Assembly: GCF_000272405.2 (NCBI RefSeq)
Contig: NZ_AJZM02000021.1
Span: forward strand, 1-26,929
Origin: Vibrio tasmaniensis 1F-187
GTDB taxonomy: Bacteria > Pseudomonadota > Gammaproteobacteria > Enterobacterales > Vibrionaceae
Reading direction: 5' to 3'
DNA: 26,929 nucleotides
Shown piece after piece: positions 1-7,270 of this stretch. The notes beneath the pieces were generated by a model. The model searched no databases, was not told the DNA's origin, and saw nothing but the letters and a program-made list of their open reading frames with translations. The position numbers and the translations under genes are program-made. The first letter of the stretch is position 1. The number at the start of each line of letters is the position of its first letter.

Positions 1-872
1 CCGCCAATGCTGGCGGTGCATTCAGTCCATTCGGAGACATCACAACGCTCATGGTGTGGCAGGCTGGCTATGTGAGTTTTAGTGAGTTTATTCCTTTGTT
101 TATTCCTTCGGTGATGAATTACCTCGTCCCTGCGTTGATCATGTCTTACTTTGTACCCACCACTCAGCCCGACACAGTCCATCAACACGTTGAATTAAAA
201 CGTGGTGCGAGGCGCATCGTATTCTTGTTCATCATGACAATAGCGACCGCTGTTGCTTTCCATGCCGTACTCCACTTCCCTCCAGTAATGGGCATGATGA
301 TGGGGCTCGCCTATCTGCAGTTCTTTGGCTATTACTTACGCAAGACTTTGCCCAACTCACTCGCCAAGAAAAAGGCGGTAGCGATCACCAATAACGATGA
401 AGGCGCCCTGAAACGACTCGGTTCTGTTGTGCCATTCGATGTATTTCGAAGAGTTTCTCATGCCGAATGGGACACGCTTTTGTTCTTCTACGGCGTGGTA
501 ATGTGTGTCGGTGGCTTGAGTCTACTTGGTTACTTGGAATTAGCTTCGGGCGTGATGTATAGCCAGTGGGATCCAATTTGGGCCAACGTCATGGTGGGGA
601 TCTTATCGGCTATTGTCGATAACATTCCGGTGATGTTTGCCGTGTTATCCATGGAACCCCAAATGTCGATGGGCAACTGGCTACTGATCACCCTAACCGC
701 GGGCGTTGGCGGCAGCTTATTGTCTATTGGTAGTGCCGCTGGTGTGGCATTAATGGGGGCTGCACATGGTAAGTACACCTTTTTTGGCCACTTAAAATGG
801 ATGCCAGTAATCATGATTGGTTATGGGGTCAGTATCGCCGCTCACCTATGGCTGAACGGTGATATGTTCTAG
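1..872 (+). CDS. nhaD: NhaD-type Na+/H+ antiporter, 3' part (5' end outside window)
   Basis: The reading frame is open from the window edge (first full codon at base 3), so the ATG at 51 is internal and not the start. About 289 C-terminal residues are visible. The edge segment reads ANAGGAFSPFGDITTLMVWQ, typical of the conserved core of the NhaD branch of the ArsB/NhaD ion-transporter superfamily. It is followed by several hydrophobic membrane spans and a glycine-rich late helix (GVGGSLLSIGSAAGVALMG). Family members exchange cytoplasmic Na+ (or Li+) for external protons across the inner membrane and support growth in salt, which fits a marine bacterium. A hydrophilic loop of about 50 residues lies near the middle of the visible part. 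The stop codon overlaps the end of the convergent broken lipoprotein gene by 4 bases. Family assignment is confident; the missing N-terminus cannot be judged. Confidence 0.9.
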   Translation, partial: ANAGGAFSPFGDITTLMVWQAGYVSFSEFIPLFIPSVMNYLVPALIMSYFVPTTQPDTVHQHVELKRGARRIVFLFIMTIATAVAFHAVLHFPPVMGMMMGLAYLQFFGYYLRKTLPNSLAKKKAVAITNNDEGALKRLGSVVPFDVFRRVSHAEWDTLLFFYGVVMCVGGLSLLGYLELASGVMYSQWDPIWANVMVGILSAIVDNIPVMFAVLSMEPQMSMGNWLLITLTAGVGGSLLSIGSAAGVALMGAAHGKYTFFGHLKWMPVIMIGYGVSIAAHLWLNGDMF

Positions 873-1258
873 TCTAAAGGGGAATCAACTAAAGGCTTTT
901 CAACACGTGTCCAGACGTTGCTTAACTGCACTGCTGGACACTGGTTGCAGGTTAACACTGCTCCTTCTTGTTGAATACGCATCATCAGCCCAGAATCCAC
1001 TCGGCTATTTCCTGAATTCAACTCGATGTTAATCAAATCATTTTCAATACGATAAGTTCTAGTGACCGTGTTACCGATTGTTTAATAGGTCATTTGTCCT
1101 GACTCAAAAAGTAGATAGCTGTTATCGTCCGCGTTCTCATACATCCCTTTGAACAAAACAAGCTGCGGTACTTCAAAGGGGCGACTAGTATCAGTTAAAC
1201 AACCGGTCAGCAATAACACACTAGTGAAAGCTATTATCAGAAAATGATGGTTATTCAT
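869..1258 (-). pseudogene. Small lipoprotein gene interrupted by an in-frame TAA
   Basis: Reading the minus strand from the ATG at 1258 gives a lipoprotein signal peptide: MNNHH, a hydrophobic stretch, then the lipobox LLTGC with the lipidated Cys at residue 20. The frame reaches TAA at codon 59 (bases 1084-1082) after GQMTY. It then continues in the same frame for 70 more codons to TAG at 871-869, in coding-like sequence that includes a CNQC motif. No frameshift is needed: one nonsense codon (a CAA to TAA change would suffice) splits a roughly 129-residue protein. A ribosome-binding site (AAGGA) sits 8 bases before the ATG. The function of the intact protein is not recognised. Alternatives are a sequencing error, stop readthrough, or use of the 58-residue product alone. 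The structure is seen directly; calling it a pseudogene is inference. Confidence 0.7.
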
Positions 1259-1289
1259 TTGGGCATCCTTGCCTAAAAAACATGGCTAA

Positions 1290-1318
1290 ATAATATGCAA
1301 CCAAATCATTATTTTCCA
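1290..1318 (-). promoter_or_regulatory. Candidate promoter of the broken lipoprotein gene
   Basis: On the minus strand, TATTAT (1295-1290) is a good -10 element. It lies 17 bases from TGGAAA (1318-1313), a weak -35. The predicted start is near 1283, about 25 bases before the ATG. A weak -35 with a direct repeat just upstream suggests an activated promoter. This is inferred from sequence only. Confidence 0.3.
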
Positions 1319-1330
1319 GAAAGTGGCGAA

Positions 1331-1366
1331 TTTATTGCAAAGTCACGTTTTTATTGCAGAGTCACG
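1331..1366. repeat. Two 17-bp direct repeats, period 19, operator-like
   Basis: TTTATTGCAAAGTCACG (1331-1347) and TTTATTGCAGAGTCACG (1350-1366) differ at one base and are spaced 19 bases apart, close to two helical turns. They lie about 55-75 bases upstream of the predicted transcription start of the lipoprotein gene, a usual place for activator binding. The cognate factor is not recognised. Confidence 0.5.
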
Positions 1367-1456
1367 CTTGAGGCCTCTTAATATTCCTCCTCAGTCGTAC
1401 AAACCTTCAACCTTAACCGACAGAACAGAGTTTCAAGTCGCTAGCTAAGTAGCTTT

Positions 1457-1939
1457 CTAAGTTTGTTTTCTTCCCTCAATCACTAACAAGCGTTGTTTAC
1501 GTTCTACGCCACCCGCATAACCCGTCAGCTTTCCATTTTTACCTATCACACGATGACACGGCACAATCACAGACACCGGATTTTTGCCATTCGCCAAACC
1601 CACTGCACGCACCGCTTTTGGGTTACCAATCGCATCGGCCAATTGTGCATAGCTCCATGTTTCTCCATAAGGAATGGTCATCAGCGCTTGCCAAACCGAC
1701 TGCTGAAACGGAGTGCCCTTGGCTGCGATAGGCACAGAAAACTGGATAGCTTCACCAGCAAAATAACGATCGAGCTGTTTGATAGCCAACGCAAAGATCG
1801 GAAAGCTATCATCTTGAACACCTAACTGTTCAGGCTTGGTAGTGTGAGTTTCAAACCAAAGGCCGAGCAGCCCTTCATCGTTCGCCTGTAACGTCACGGT
1901 TCCTAGTGGACTTTGATAATAAGTAAAACGGTTAGTCAT
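1457..1939 (-). CDS. ogt: Methylated-DNA-protein cysteine S-methyltransferase (Ogt/MGMT)
   Basis: This 160-residue protein repairs O6-alkylguanine (and O4-alkylthymine) by transferring the alkyl group irreversibly to its own cysteine. The acceptor motif PCHRVIG is present with Cys128. The helix-turn-helix/Asn-hinge segment before it (roughly 76-120, TPFQQSVWQALMTIPYGETW then KAVRAVGLANGKNP) is complete, as is the C-terminal GYAGGVERKQRLL segment. Length is normal for stand-alone Ogt. GAGA-rich sequence (AGGAGA) precedes the ATG at good distance. It lies 82 bases downstream of the Ada-AlkA fusion gene on the same strand and is probably co-transcribed with it. That matters because the fusion lacks this methyltransferase domain, so the pair together supplies what E. 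coli Ada supplies in one protein. Confidence 0.95.
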   Translation of the reverse strand: MTNRFTYYQSPLGTVTLQANDEGLLGLWFETHTTKPEQLGVQDDSFPIFALAIKQLDRYFAGEAIQFSVPIAAKGTPFQQSVWQALMTIPYGETWSYAQLADAIGNPKAVRAVGLANGKNPVSVIVPCHRVIGKNGKLTGYAGGVERKQRLLVIEGRKQT

Positions 1940-2021
1940 AATCTCTCCTAGCTTGGTAATTCCGATGTTTATTCATTGCTTCTATATCAGAGAGGTATCT
2001 CTATTCCACTTGAAACATCGT

Positions 2022-3470
2022 TTAAGACTGATTCCAACAATGGAACGTGGCGTAACTTCCCCAAGGCGAAACACTCTCTGTATTAATGGTAGGGCGATGC
2101 TCGATGAATTTCTTCACCACCAAATCGCCTACTAGCAAGTGGTTAGGTTCACTGAGCCCGCGCAGCAGCGCATATTGAATCGTCCAAGGACCAATACCTT
2201 TGAGATCAATCCACTTAGAAGGATGCTCAGCTTCGTTATCGACCATGTATTGGGCAAAACGCTTTAAGGTTTCCTTACGACTTCCCGGCATCCTTAGAAA
2301 GCTCACATCAGCATCAGCTATTTGTTTAGGTGTAGGGAAATACGCTTTCTCTGATGAATCAGCAATTTGTTGTAAGTCAGAGCACTCTTGTGAATTAGCT
2401 TGCTCTTGTGAATCAAACACCTGATATGAACCTGAGAGCTTTCGCACCAACAAGTTGAGCTGACCAATGGCCGCTGTTACCGAGACTTGCTGCCCGAGAA
2501 TAGCTCTTACTCCGGCTTCCCAAGCACTCCACACACCAGGGATACGAATACCACTCTTAGCCACCAAGTTGGGATCAATGGTGCTAAAGAAATCTTCAAC
2601 TTTGCTGATATCAACATCAAGGTCGAACATACGTCGAATATTGGCGATCAAACTTCTTAATTGGCTCATATCATCCAACTCAAACTCAATATCCAAACTG
2701 CTCTCTTTGGCTAAAGTGGCCTTGAACCAGCCCTTCGAGCCGTTCACGTTCACTGTGCGTTGGTAATAACCGTCACCCACCTCTTCTAAGCCTTCGATCA
2801 TTCGTCGTCGATAAAAGCCCAGCAAATGATCCCAGTCCAACGGGCCATGGAAACTGAGTTGGATATGATTACTTAGATTGTTACTTGGCTTAGCTCTTCG
2901 TATTTGACTTGGCGAAAGCTGAAGCTCTTTTTGAAAGGCATCATTGAAGCGGCGCGTGCTGTTAAAACCACTCGCAAAACCGACATCGGTAATGCTCATG
3001 CTGCTGGTATGCAGTAACTGCTTGGCAAACATCAACTGGCTATAAAGGCTATATTGCTTCGGTGACACCCCGATGTAATTGTCGAACAAGGTTCGTAAAT
3101 AACGATCTGAGATGCCTAGTCGAGTGGCAAGGTCGACAATCGACCCCGAATTCAGCGCACCGTTGTCGATTAATTGCATAGCTCGCAGAAAGGTAGTTTC
3201 AACACCTTTCCAAGCCGGAGAAAAAGGCGCGCTGTCTGGTCGGCAACGTAAGCATGGGCGATAACCCGCTTTCAAAGCCTGAGCTTGATGAGAAAAGTAT
3301 TCGACATTTTCTTCTTTGGGTGGGCTTGCAGGGCAAATAGGGCGACAAAAAATCCCGGTGGTTTTCACCGCTGTGAAAAACATCCCATCAAAGCGAACAT
3401 CTCGCGCATATCGAGCCAAATGGCACTGCTCACTCGTTAACGCGCTGTTGTGATGAATATTCTTAGACAT
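2022..3470 (-). CDS. Ada-type methyl sensor fused to AlkA 3-methyladenine DNA glycosylase
   Basis: This 482-residue protein carries in order: an Ada zinc domain with four cysteines (C42, C46, C73, C76, in GIFCRPICPA and RPCLRCRP); an AraC-type helix-turn-helix region (about 95-195); an AlkA N-terminal domain (about 203-290); and a HhH-GPD glycosylase domain (about 305-482). The HhH motif is LKGIGPWT (423-430) and the catalytic Asp is probably D449 (GDLVV). In Ada, the first of the four Cys takes a methyl group from phosphotriesters and switches on transcription; C42 is its equivalent. AlkA removes 3-methyladenine and related bases. So this should be both sensor/activator and repair enzyme. 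AAGGA precedes the ATG by 7 bases. A hydrophilic insert at about 353-380 is longer than usual. The C-terminal WGSYATFHCW matches the AlkA end, so it is not truncated. Confidence 0.93.
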   Translation of the reverse strand: MSKNIHHNSALTSEQCHLARYARDVRFDGMFFTAVKTTGIFCRPICPASPPKEENVEYFSHQAQALKAGYRPCLRCRPDSAPFSPAWKGVETTFLRAMQLIDNGALNSGSIVDLATRLGISDRYLRTLFDNYIGVSPKQYSLYSQLMFAKQLLHTSSMSITDVGFASGFNSTRRFNDAFQKELQLSPSQIRRAKPSNNLSNHIQLSFHGPLDWDHLLGFYRRRMIEGLEEVGDGYYQRTVNVNGSKGWFKATLAKESSLDIEFELDDMSQLRSLIANIRRMFDLDVDISKVEDFFSTIDPNLVAKSGIRIPGVWSAWEAGVRAILGQQVSVTAAIGQLNLLVRKLSGSYQVFDSQEQANSQECSDLQQIADSSEKAYFPTPKQIADADVSFLRMPGSRKETLKRFAQYMVDNEAEHPSKWIDLKGIGPWTIQYALLRGLSEPNHLLVGDLVVKKFIEHRPTINTESVSPWGSYATFHCWNQS

Positions 3471-3702
3471 ACTCTGTCCTTCTCATTAGCCATACTGTGC
3501 TCCAATAACTAAAAGTTTACCGTGAACTGTTATTGTCGCTAGCCATTTTCGGAACTGAAGGTTAGATAAATCACAAAAAAGGGTTTTCTTTTCGCTCAAT
3601 TCGACTAAATTTAACCTTGAGAAAGGATTATTCTCACAACGTCAACGAACGGTACTCAGCACATTAAGATGCAGAGACCTATCGAATAATAAGGAAAAGG
3701 CT

Positions 3703-3906
3703 ATGGTTCTTCACACATGTCGTATTGTTTTATCAAACCAACAGGTTCTCACCAGTCAATCAGTCGAACAGTCTCTAAGCTTTCTTGAAGACGAAGCGGA
3801 TAAGGGGATTTCTAAGATTGAGATTGACGCAACGGATGGCAATCAAATCCATTCTTACATGTCACACTCTCTTGAAGAGTCTATCGAGAATCTAATGAAT
3901 CTCTAG
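3703..3906 (+). CDS. Small protein of unknown function (67 aa)
   Basis: No family is recognised. The product is 67 residues, soluble and acidic, with no signal peptide, membrane span or cysteine cluster (one Cys, C6). The pattern of a beta-like N-terminus, a helix (VEQSLSFLEDEADKG), a beta-like segment (SKIEIDAT) and a final amphipathic helix (LEESIENLMNL) suggests a compact alpha/beta domain. AAGGAAAA lies 6-12 bases before the ATG, supporting translation. It stands alone, divergent from the Ada-AlkA gene and convergent with hdfR. An inverted repeat TGAGAA-N7-TTCTCA (3618-3636) lies upstream and could be an operator. Its own terminator is probably the hairpin at 4037-4078. Confidence 0.6.
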   Translation: MVLHTCRIVLSNQQVLTSQSVEQSLSFLEDEADKGISKIEIDATDGNQIHSYMSHSLEESIENLMNL

Positions 3907-4036
3907 AATTTTCGAAGAATAGTGCTTTGAAGTGATAGGGCTTTTAAAAAAGGTTACGCATACCAGGCTTAAACGGTTTTATCCGAGTTAGGGTTATCTC
4001 TGATTTGGAAAAGAAAATCATCTCTGGTTTAAAAAC

Positions 4037-4078
4037 AAAAATGGCTCCCAACTATATAACTAGTTAGGAGCCATTTTT
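4037..4078. terminator. Bidirectional rho-independent terminator
   Basis: Arms AAAAATGGCTCC (4037-4048) and GGAGCCATTTTT (4067-4078) pair perfectly. The inner AACTA/TAGTT extends the stem after one mismatch. T-rich tails occur on both strands, so it can end both the small gene on the plus strand and hdfR on the minus strand. Confidence 0.9.
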
Positions 4079-4116
4079 ATTTAGTCAACAAAGCATATTG
4101 GTTACAGAAACAGCTG

Positions 4117-5010
4117 TTACTCTGGTGTTTGTTCAGCGGCTTGTTGCAACGTGTAGGCAGTCGATGGGTCAATTTCATTAACCAACTTCTCAACCTGAAT
4201 GATCGCATCAACCGAAGTACTGCTTTTACGGTAGCTCAGGTAAATTGGACGATACCAGTCTTCAACCCCTTTGACCTTGTGCAATTGACCCGACTCGATA
4301 AAAGGTTCAACCATAGAAACAGGTAAATACGCACTGCCACCTTTCTCTAAGATAAAATCTAAAGCGATACGAGCTGTTGAGGTACGTAGATACGGCGCAG
4401 GCACTTTGGGGTGACGCTCGGCGTGTTCAGAACCAAAACGCGTTCCCCAGTCTACATAAACGTATTTATGTTGGAATACAGATTCCAGATCATCTTGCTC
4501 CGTTGATACCAACACCAAAACCAAGTCAGCGACTTTTTTACAGTTCAGCTCTTCCGCTTTGATCTGATCGAAAGCAAAAGCCATGTCTAAGGTTCGTTCT
4601 AGCAAATTACGGTTCAGCTGTTCGCGACCCATCACCTCGGCCATAAAGCCGTAGCCACCGAAAGAGTCGGTCACCACACTTAAGCAGTTTTGTAGATACG
4701 CATCCCAGATATTCGGTGTGCCACCCAGTGTTAACTGCAACGCTTTTCCACTCTCTAACGACAGCTCAAATTTGGCTTGTTGTAAGGTGGATACCATCAC
4801 TTCAGCATAACCAATCAAACGCTCACCAGAAGAGGTCAGCTTGATGTTATTGCGGTCACGAATGAAGAGCTGAGTATCAAAATAGCCTTCAAGCTGTTTA
4901 ATCCGCGCACTCACCGCTGCTTGTGTTAAATACAAGTTTTCAGCTGCACGCCCAAAGTGGCGCACCCTTGCAACCTCAAGAAAGGTTCTAAATACTTTCA
5001 CATCCATCAA
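4117..5010 (-). CDS. hdfR: LysR-family regulator HdfR
   Basis: This 297-residue LysR-type regulator has an N-terminal winged helix-turn-helix (about 1-62). The segment TFLEVARVRHFGRAAENLYL then TQAAVSARIKQLE closely follows E. coli HdfR, including the RHFGRAAE...LTQ.AVS...R..QLE pattern and RDRNNIKLTSSGE. An effector-binding domain follows. In enterics HdfR represses flhDC and activates glt genes; whether that holds here is unknown. The divergent neighbour is maoP, the same arrangement as in E. coli, which strongly supports the name. LysR proteins usually bind the shared intergenic region (5011-5163 here), so self-regulation and control of maoP are plausible. The alternative start one codon later (MDV) is as likely as the first Met. 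Confidence 0.9.
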   Translation of the reverse strand: MMDVKVFRTFLEVARVRHFGRAAENLYLTQAAVSARIKQLEGYFDTQLFIRDRNNIKLTSSGERLIGYAEVMVSTLQQAKFELSLESGKALQLTLGGTPNIWDAYLQNCLSVVTDSFGGYGFMAEVMGREQLNRNLLERTLDMAFAFDQIKAEELNCKKVADLVLVLVSTEQDDLESVFQHKYVYVDWGTRFGSEHAERHPKVPAPYLRTSTARIALDFILEKGGSAYLPVSMVEPFIESGQLHKVKGVEDWYRPIYLSYRKSSTSVDAIIQVEKLVNEIDPSTAYTLQQAAEQTPE

Positions 5011-5163
5011 AAATACATCTCTGTAATAAATCTGCTAACTAGCCGATCTAGGATTGTTTATCGTAAAGGCAAAAACGTTTTGTTTCCTATTTTAGCCTTT
5101 TAACAATATTTTCGCGTGAGCAATAAACACTAATTTCTATCTAACCACATTACTGAGGCTGAT

Positions 5164-5517
5164 ATGTCTGAGACCGAATTCCGACACGGAAAAAAACGTT
5201 TTTATGACACCATTAAATTCCCACGAGGGTTTGCTAAGTCGGGTGATTTTACTCTTTCAGAAGAGGAAATCCTAACCTTGTTTGGTGACACTATGCTTGC
5301 ACTTGAGACTGGCGAACTTTCGCCAAGCAACTCAGAAGAAAAACATTTCATCAAAGTGTTGTCTCACCCTCATAAGGCGAAGTCCAAGTTAGAGCGTGTT
5401 TGGTTGAAGTACATTCAACTGGCTCGTGGACGCCGTCGCTTTCATACCCTAAACGGCTGCAAACGCAGCGAAGTTTCTCGGGAAGAATACGAAAGAGAGT
5501 TAGTGTTAGAAGATTAG
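5164..5517 (+). CDS. maoP: MaoP (DUF413, YifE-like) macrodomain Ori organisation protein
   Basis: This 117-residue protein matches the DUF413/YifE family: it has the early FPRGFAKSGDFTLSEEE segment, then a basic tail region ERVWLKYIQLARGRRRFHTLNG, where the family has ERVWxKY...RFHTL.G. In E. coli MaoP acts with the maoS DNA site next to its own gene to organise the Ori macrodomain of the chromosome. Its presence here next to hdfR, with a 153-base divergent spacer, is the conserved arrangement. The protein is basic near its C-terminus, fitting DNA association. A GAGG-type ribosome-binding site precedes the ATG. I cannot identify a maoS copy with certainty. A strong terminator follows the stop directly. 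Confidence 0.9.
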   Translation: MSETEFRHGKKRFYDTIKFPRGFAKSGDFTLSEEEILTLFGDTMLALETGELSPSNSEEKHFIKVLSHPHKAKSKLERVWLKYIQLARGRRRFHTLNGCKRSEVSREEYERELVLED

Positions 5518-5523
5518 TAAAAC

Positions 5524-5560
5524 AGCTCAAAGTGATACCTCATCACTTTGAGCTTTTTTT
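5524..5560 (+). terminator. Rho-independent terminator of maoP
   Basis: A perfect 13-bp stem, AGCTCAAAGTGAT (5524-5536) and ATCACTTTGAGCT (5542-5554), with a 5-base loop and a run of T to 5560, starts 7 bases after the maoP stop. Confidence 0.95.
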
Positions 5561-5798
5561 GGGTTCATCTCGGATTAGCGGGAACTTAAAATAAACTCGC
5601 ATCTTCTTCGTAATTAATAAGTTTAGCCAACCTGTCCAGTTTTACCAATATTTATATAAAATTCATAGTGATACCTTTGAATAATCACTATTCTTAAATA
5701 TACCCAATGATAATTCACGCCTGTCGGCGAAACTTCCTTATTTTTTGTACGGCAGTGCCACATAGCCACCATACTTTGATCGCATTTTCATTGCCCCC

Positions 5799-5999
5799 TT
5801 ACTCTTCATCCAATAAAGTTTGTTGATCCTTCAGCCCCTGAATCAAATCCATCCGACGATATATGACAAACGTATTAATCTTGTTTAACGCCACCAAATA
5901 TCCATACAATAATTGTGCAATTTTGAGAATTCCAATCACAGATATGATCAAAAAGGCAAAAACTTGACCTAAAACAATAGCGGAATCTGATAACTTATT
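5799..5999 (-). other. Possible gene remnant or small membrane protein in the maoP-nagB spacer
   Basis: The 540-base spacer between maoP and nagB has no clear gene. On its minus strand a 66-codon open frame ends with TAA at 5801-5799. It has coding-like character: a long hydrophobic segment (IVLGQVFAFLIISVIGIL then AQLLYGYLVAL) followed by a charged tail (MDLIQGLKDQQTLLDEE). There is no ATG at its 5' end, only ATT, TTG or GTG options without a good ribosome-binding site, and a stop lies just upstream under the nagB promoter region. It may be the 3' end of a decayed membrane-protein gene, or chance. Just downstream, a GGGG-led ATG opens a 17-residue frame (MKMRSKYGG...). The remaining 5561-5798 holds only a small inverted repeat, ATAGTGAT/ATCACTAT, near 5670-5692. 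Confidence 0.25.
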
Positions 6000-6034
6000 T
6001 TATAATGCGAATTAATGTTTCAGAACACTATAAT
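5995..6034 (+). promoter_or_regulatory. nagB promoter with NagC-like site
   Basis: TATAAT at 6029-6034 is a perfect -10. The -35 position (TGCGAA, 6006-6011) is weak. An A/T-rich imperfect palindrome ending in GCGAATTAA (about 5995-6016) overlaps the -35 and resembles the NagC/Mlc operator type, whose sites carry TTATTT and AATTAA arms. NagC represses nag genes until GlcNAc-6-P appears, so overlap with the -35 is where a repressor would act. The -10 is clear; the operator is an inference. Confidence 0.45.
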
Positions 6035-6058
6035 ATTTAATTTCTAGGGGCAAAATCA

Positions 6059-6859
6059 ATGAGACTTATTCCATTAAGCAACAAAGCAAAAGTAGGTAAA
6101 TGGGCTGCTCGTCATATCGCAGATTCGATCAACAAATTCGCTCCAACTGCTGAGCGTCCATTTGTACTAGGTCTTCCTACTGGTAGCACACCTCTAACTA
6201 CTTACGCTGAGCTAATTGAACTTTACAAAGCTGGCGAAGTAAGCTTCAAGCACGTTGTAACATTCAACATGGATGAGTACGTTGGTATCGACCCTAACCA
6301 CCCAGAGTCTTACCGCACATTCATGCACGAGAACTTTTTCAACCACGTTGATATCCAAGCAGAAAACATCAACCTGCTAGACGGCAAAGCTGAAGACATC
6401 GATGCTCACTGTGCAGCATACGAAGAGAAAATCCGTTCATACGGCAAAATCAACCTGTTCATGGGCGGCGTAGGCATCGACGGTCACATCGCATTCAATG
6501 AGCCAGGTTCTTCTCTATCTTCACGCACTCGTATCAAAACGTTGACTGAAGACACTCGTATCGCGAACTCTCGTTTCTTCGATGGCGACATCAACCAAGT
6601 TCCTAAATACGCACTAACTATCGGTGTTGCTACTCTTCTAGATTCTGAAGAAGTAATGATCCTTTCTCTAGGCCACAACAAAGCGCAAGCGCTTCAAATG
6701 GCTATCGAAGGTTCTGTAAACCACATGTGGACTGTTACCGCTCTACAGATGCACCGTAAAGCTATCATCGTTGCTGATGAGCCAGCTCAACAAGAGCTAA
6801 AAGTTAAGACTCTTCGCTACTTCCAAGAGCTAGAAGCTGAGAACATTCAAGACCTATAA
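6059..6859 (+). CDS. nagB: Glucosamine-6-phosphate deaminase
   Basis: NagB converts glucosamine-6-phosphate to fructose-6-phosphate plus ammonia, linking GlcNAc and chitin catabolism to glycolysis. The 266-residue length is standard. Active-site residues of the E. coli enzyme are present at the same numbers: D72 (FNMDEY), D141 and H143 ([12 protein letters not shown]) and E148. The phosphate-binding loop is [12 protein letters not shown] (38-49). Codon choice is strongly biased to preferred codons, suggesting high expression. The gene stands alone, with its own promoter and terminator, rather than in an enteric-type nagBACD operon. AGGGG lies 8 bases before the ATG. Assignment is very secure. 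Confidence 0.97.
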   Translation: MRLIPLSNKAKVGKWAARHIADSINKFAPTAERPFVLGLPTGSTPLTTYAELIELYKAGEVSFKHVVTFNMDEYVGIDPNHPESYRTFMHENFFNHVDIQAENINLLDGKAEDIDAHCAAYEEKIRSYGKINLFMGGVGIDGHIAFNEPGSSLSSRTRIKTLTEDTRIANSRFFDGDINQVPKYALTIGVATLLDSEEVMILSLGHNKAQALQMAIEGSVNHMWTVTALQMHRKAIIVADEPAQQELKVKTLRYFQELEAENIQDL

Positions 6860-6886
6860 TTTGATGTAGATCTTGATTGTAGAATT

Positions 6887-6922
6887 AAAACCACTTCTTC
6901 TATCGGAAGTGGTTTTTTTTTT
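6887..6922 (+). terminator. Rho-independent terminator of nagB
   Basis: AAAACCACTTC (6887-6897) pairs with GAAGTGGTTTT (6906-6916), followed by a run of ten T. It begins 27 bases after the nagB stop. Confidence 0.93.
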
Positions 6923-6950
6923 ATGTCACAATCGCTATCAACTAAAAAAT

Positions 6951-7238
6951 ATGGAAATAGACATGTTGTTGAATGAAATTGTCGAGGTCATCGAACTGAC
7001 TGACAGTGATTACCTCTCAGAGGCATTAGAAGAGTTTAATCTACATAACGTAGTTCACTCTAACCACCTTCCTTTTTTGAATATTGTCTACGATAACGCC
7101 AAGCCACACTTGCTAAAAAAACTGTGCAGCATTGGCTTTAAAGGACAAATTCAATGTGAAAAATTGATAAGCGGTGACTATATTATTTTCAATGCAGACA
7201 CCTATACGCCCGAACAAGCTAGCTCAAAATTCAGGTAA
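6951..7238 (+). CDS. Unknown protein (about 95 aa)
   Basis: I do not recognise a family. The frame is open from 6873, but that part runs through the nagB terminator, so a start at the ATG at 6951 (MEIDMLLNEI) or at 6963 (MLLNEIVEV) is more likely. The second has GGA 7 bases upstream. The product is acidic at the N-terminus (EVIELTDSDYLSEALEEF) and mixed alpha/beta later, with two cysteines (in KKLCSIG and IQCEKL) and no signal peptide or membrane span. It is 32 bases upstream of the next plus-strand gene and probably forms a two-gene unit with it. No promoter is evident in the 28 bases between the terminator and the ATG, so some readthrough from nagB is possible. Confidence 0.55.
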   Translation: MEIDMLLNEIVEVIELTDSDYLSEALEEFNLHNVVHSNHLPFLNIVYDNAKPHLLKKLCSIGFKGQIQCEKLISGDYIIFNADTYTPEQASSKFR

Positions 7239-7270
7239 AACAGACTTCAATTTATTAGGAACTGACTTAA

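Noticed and set aside
6873..6950. N-terminal extension of the unknown gene after nagB
   Set aside because: This part of the open frame runs through the nagB terminator hairpin and T-run, and starts beyond 6950 are better.
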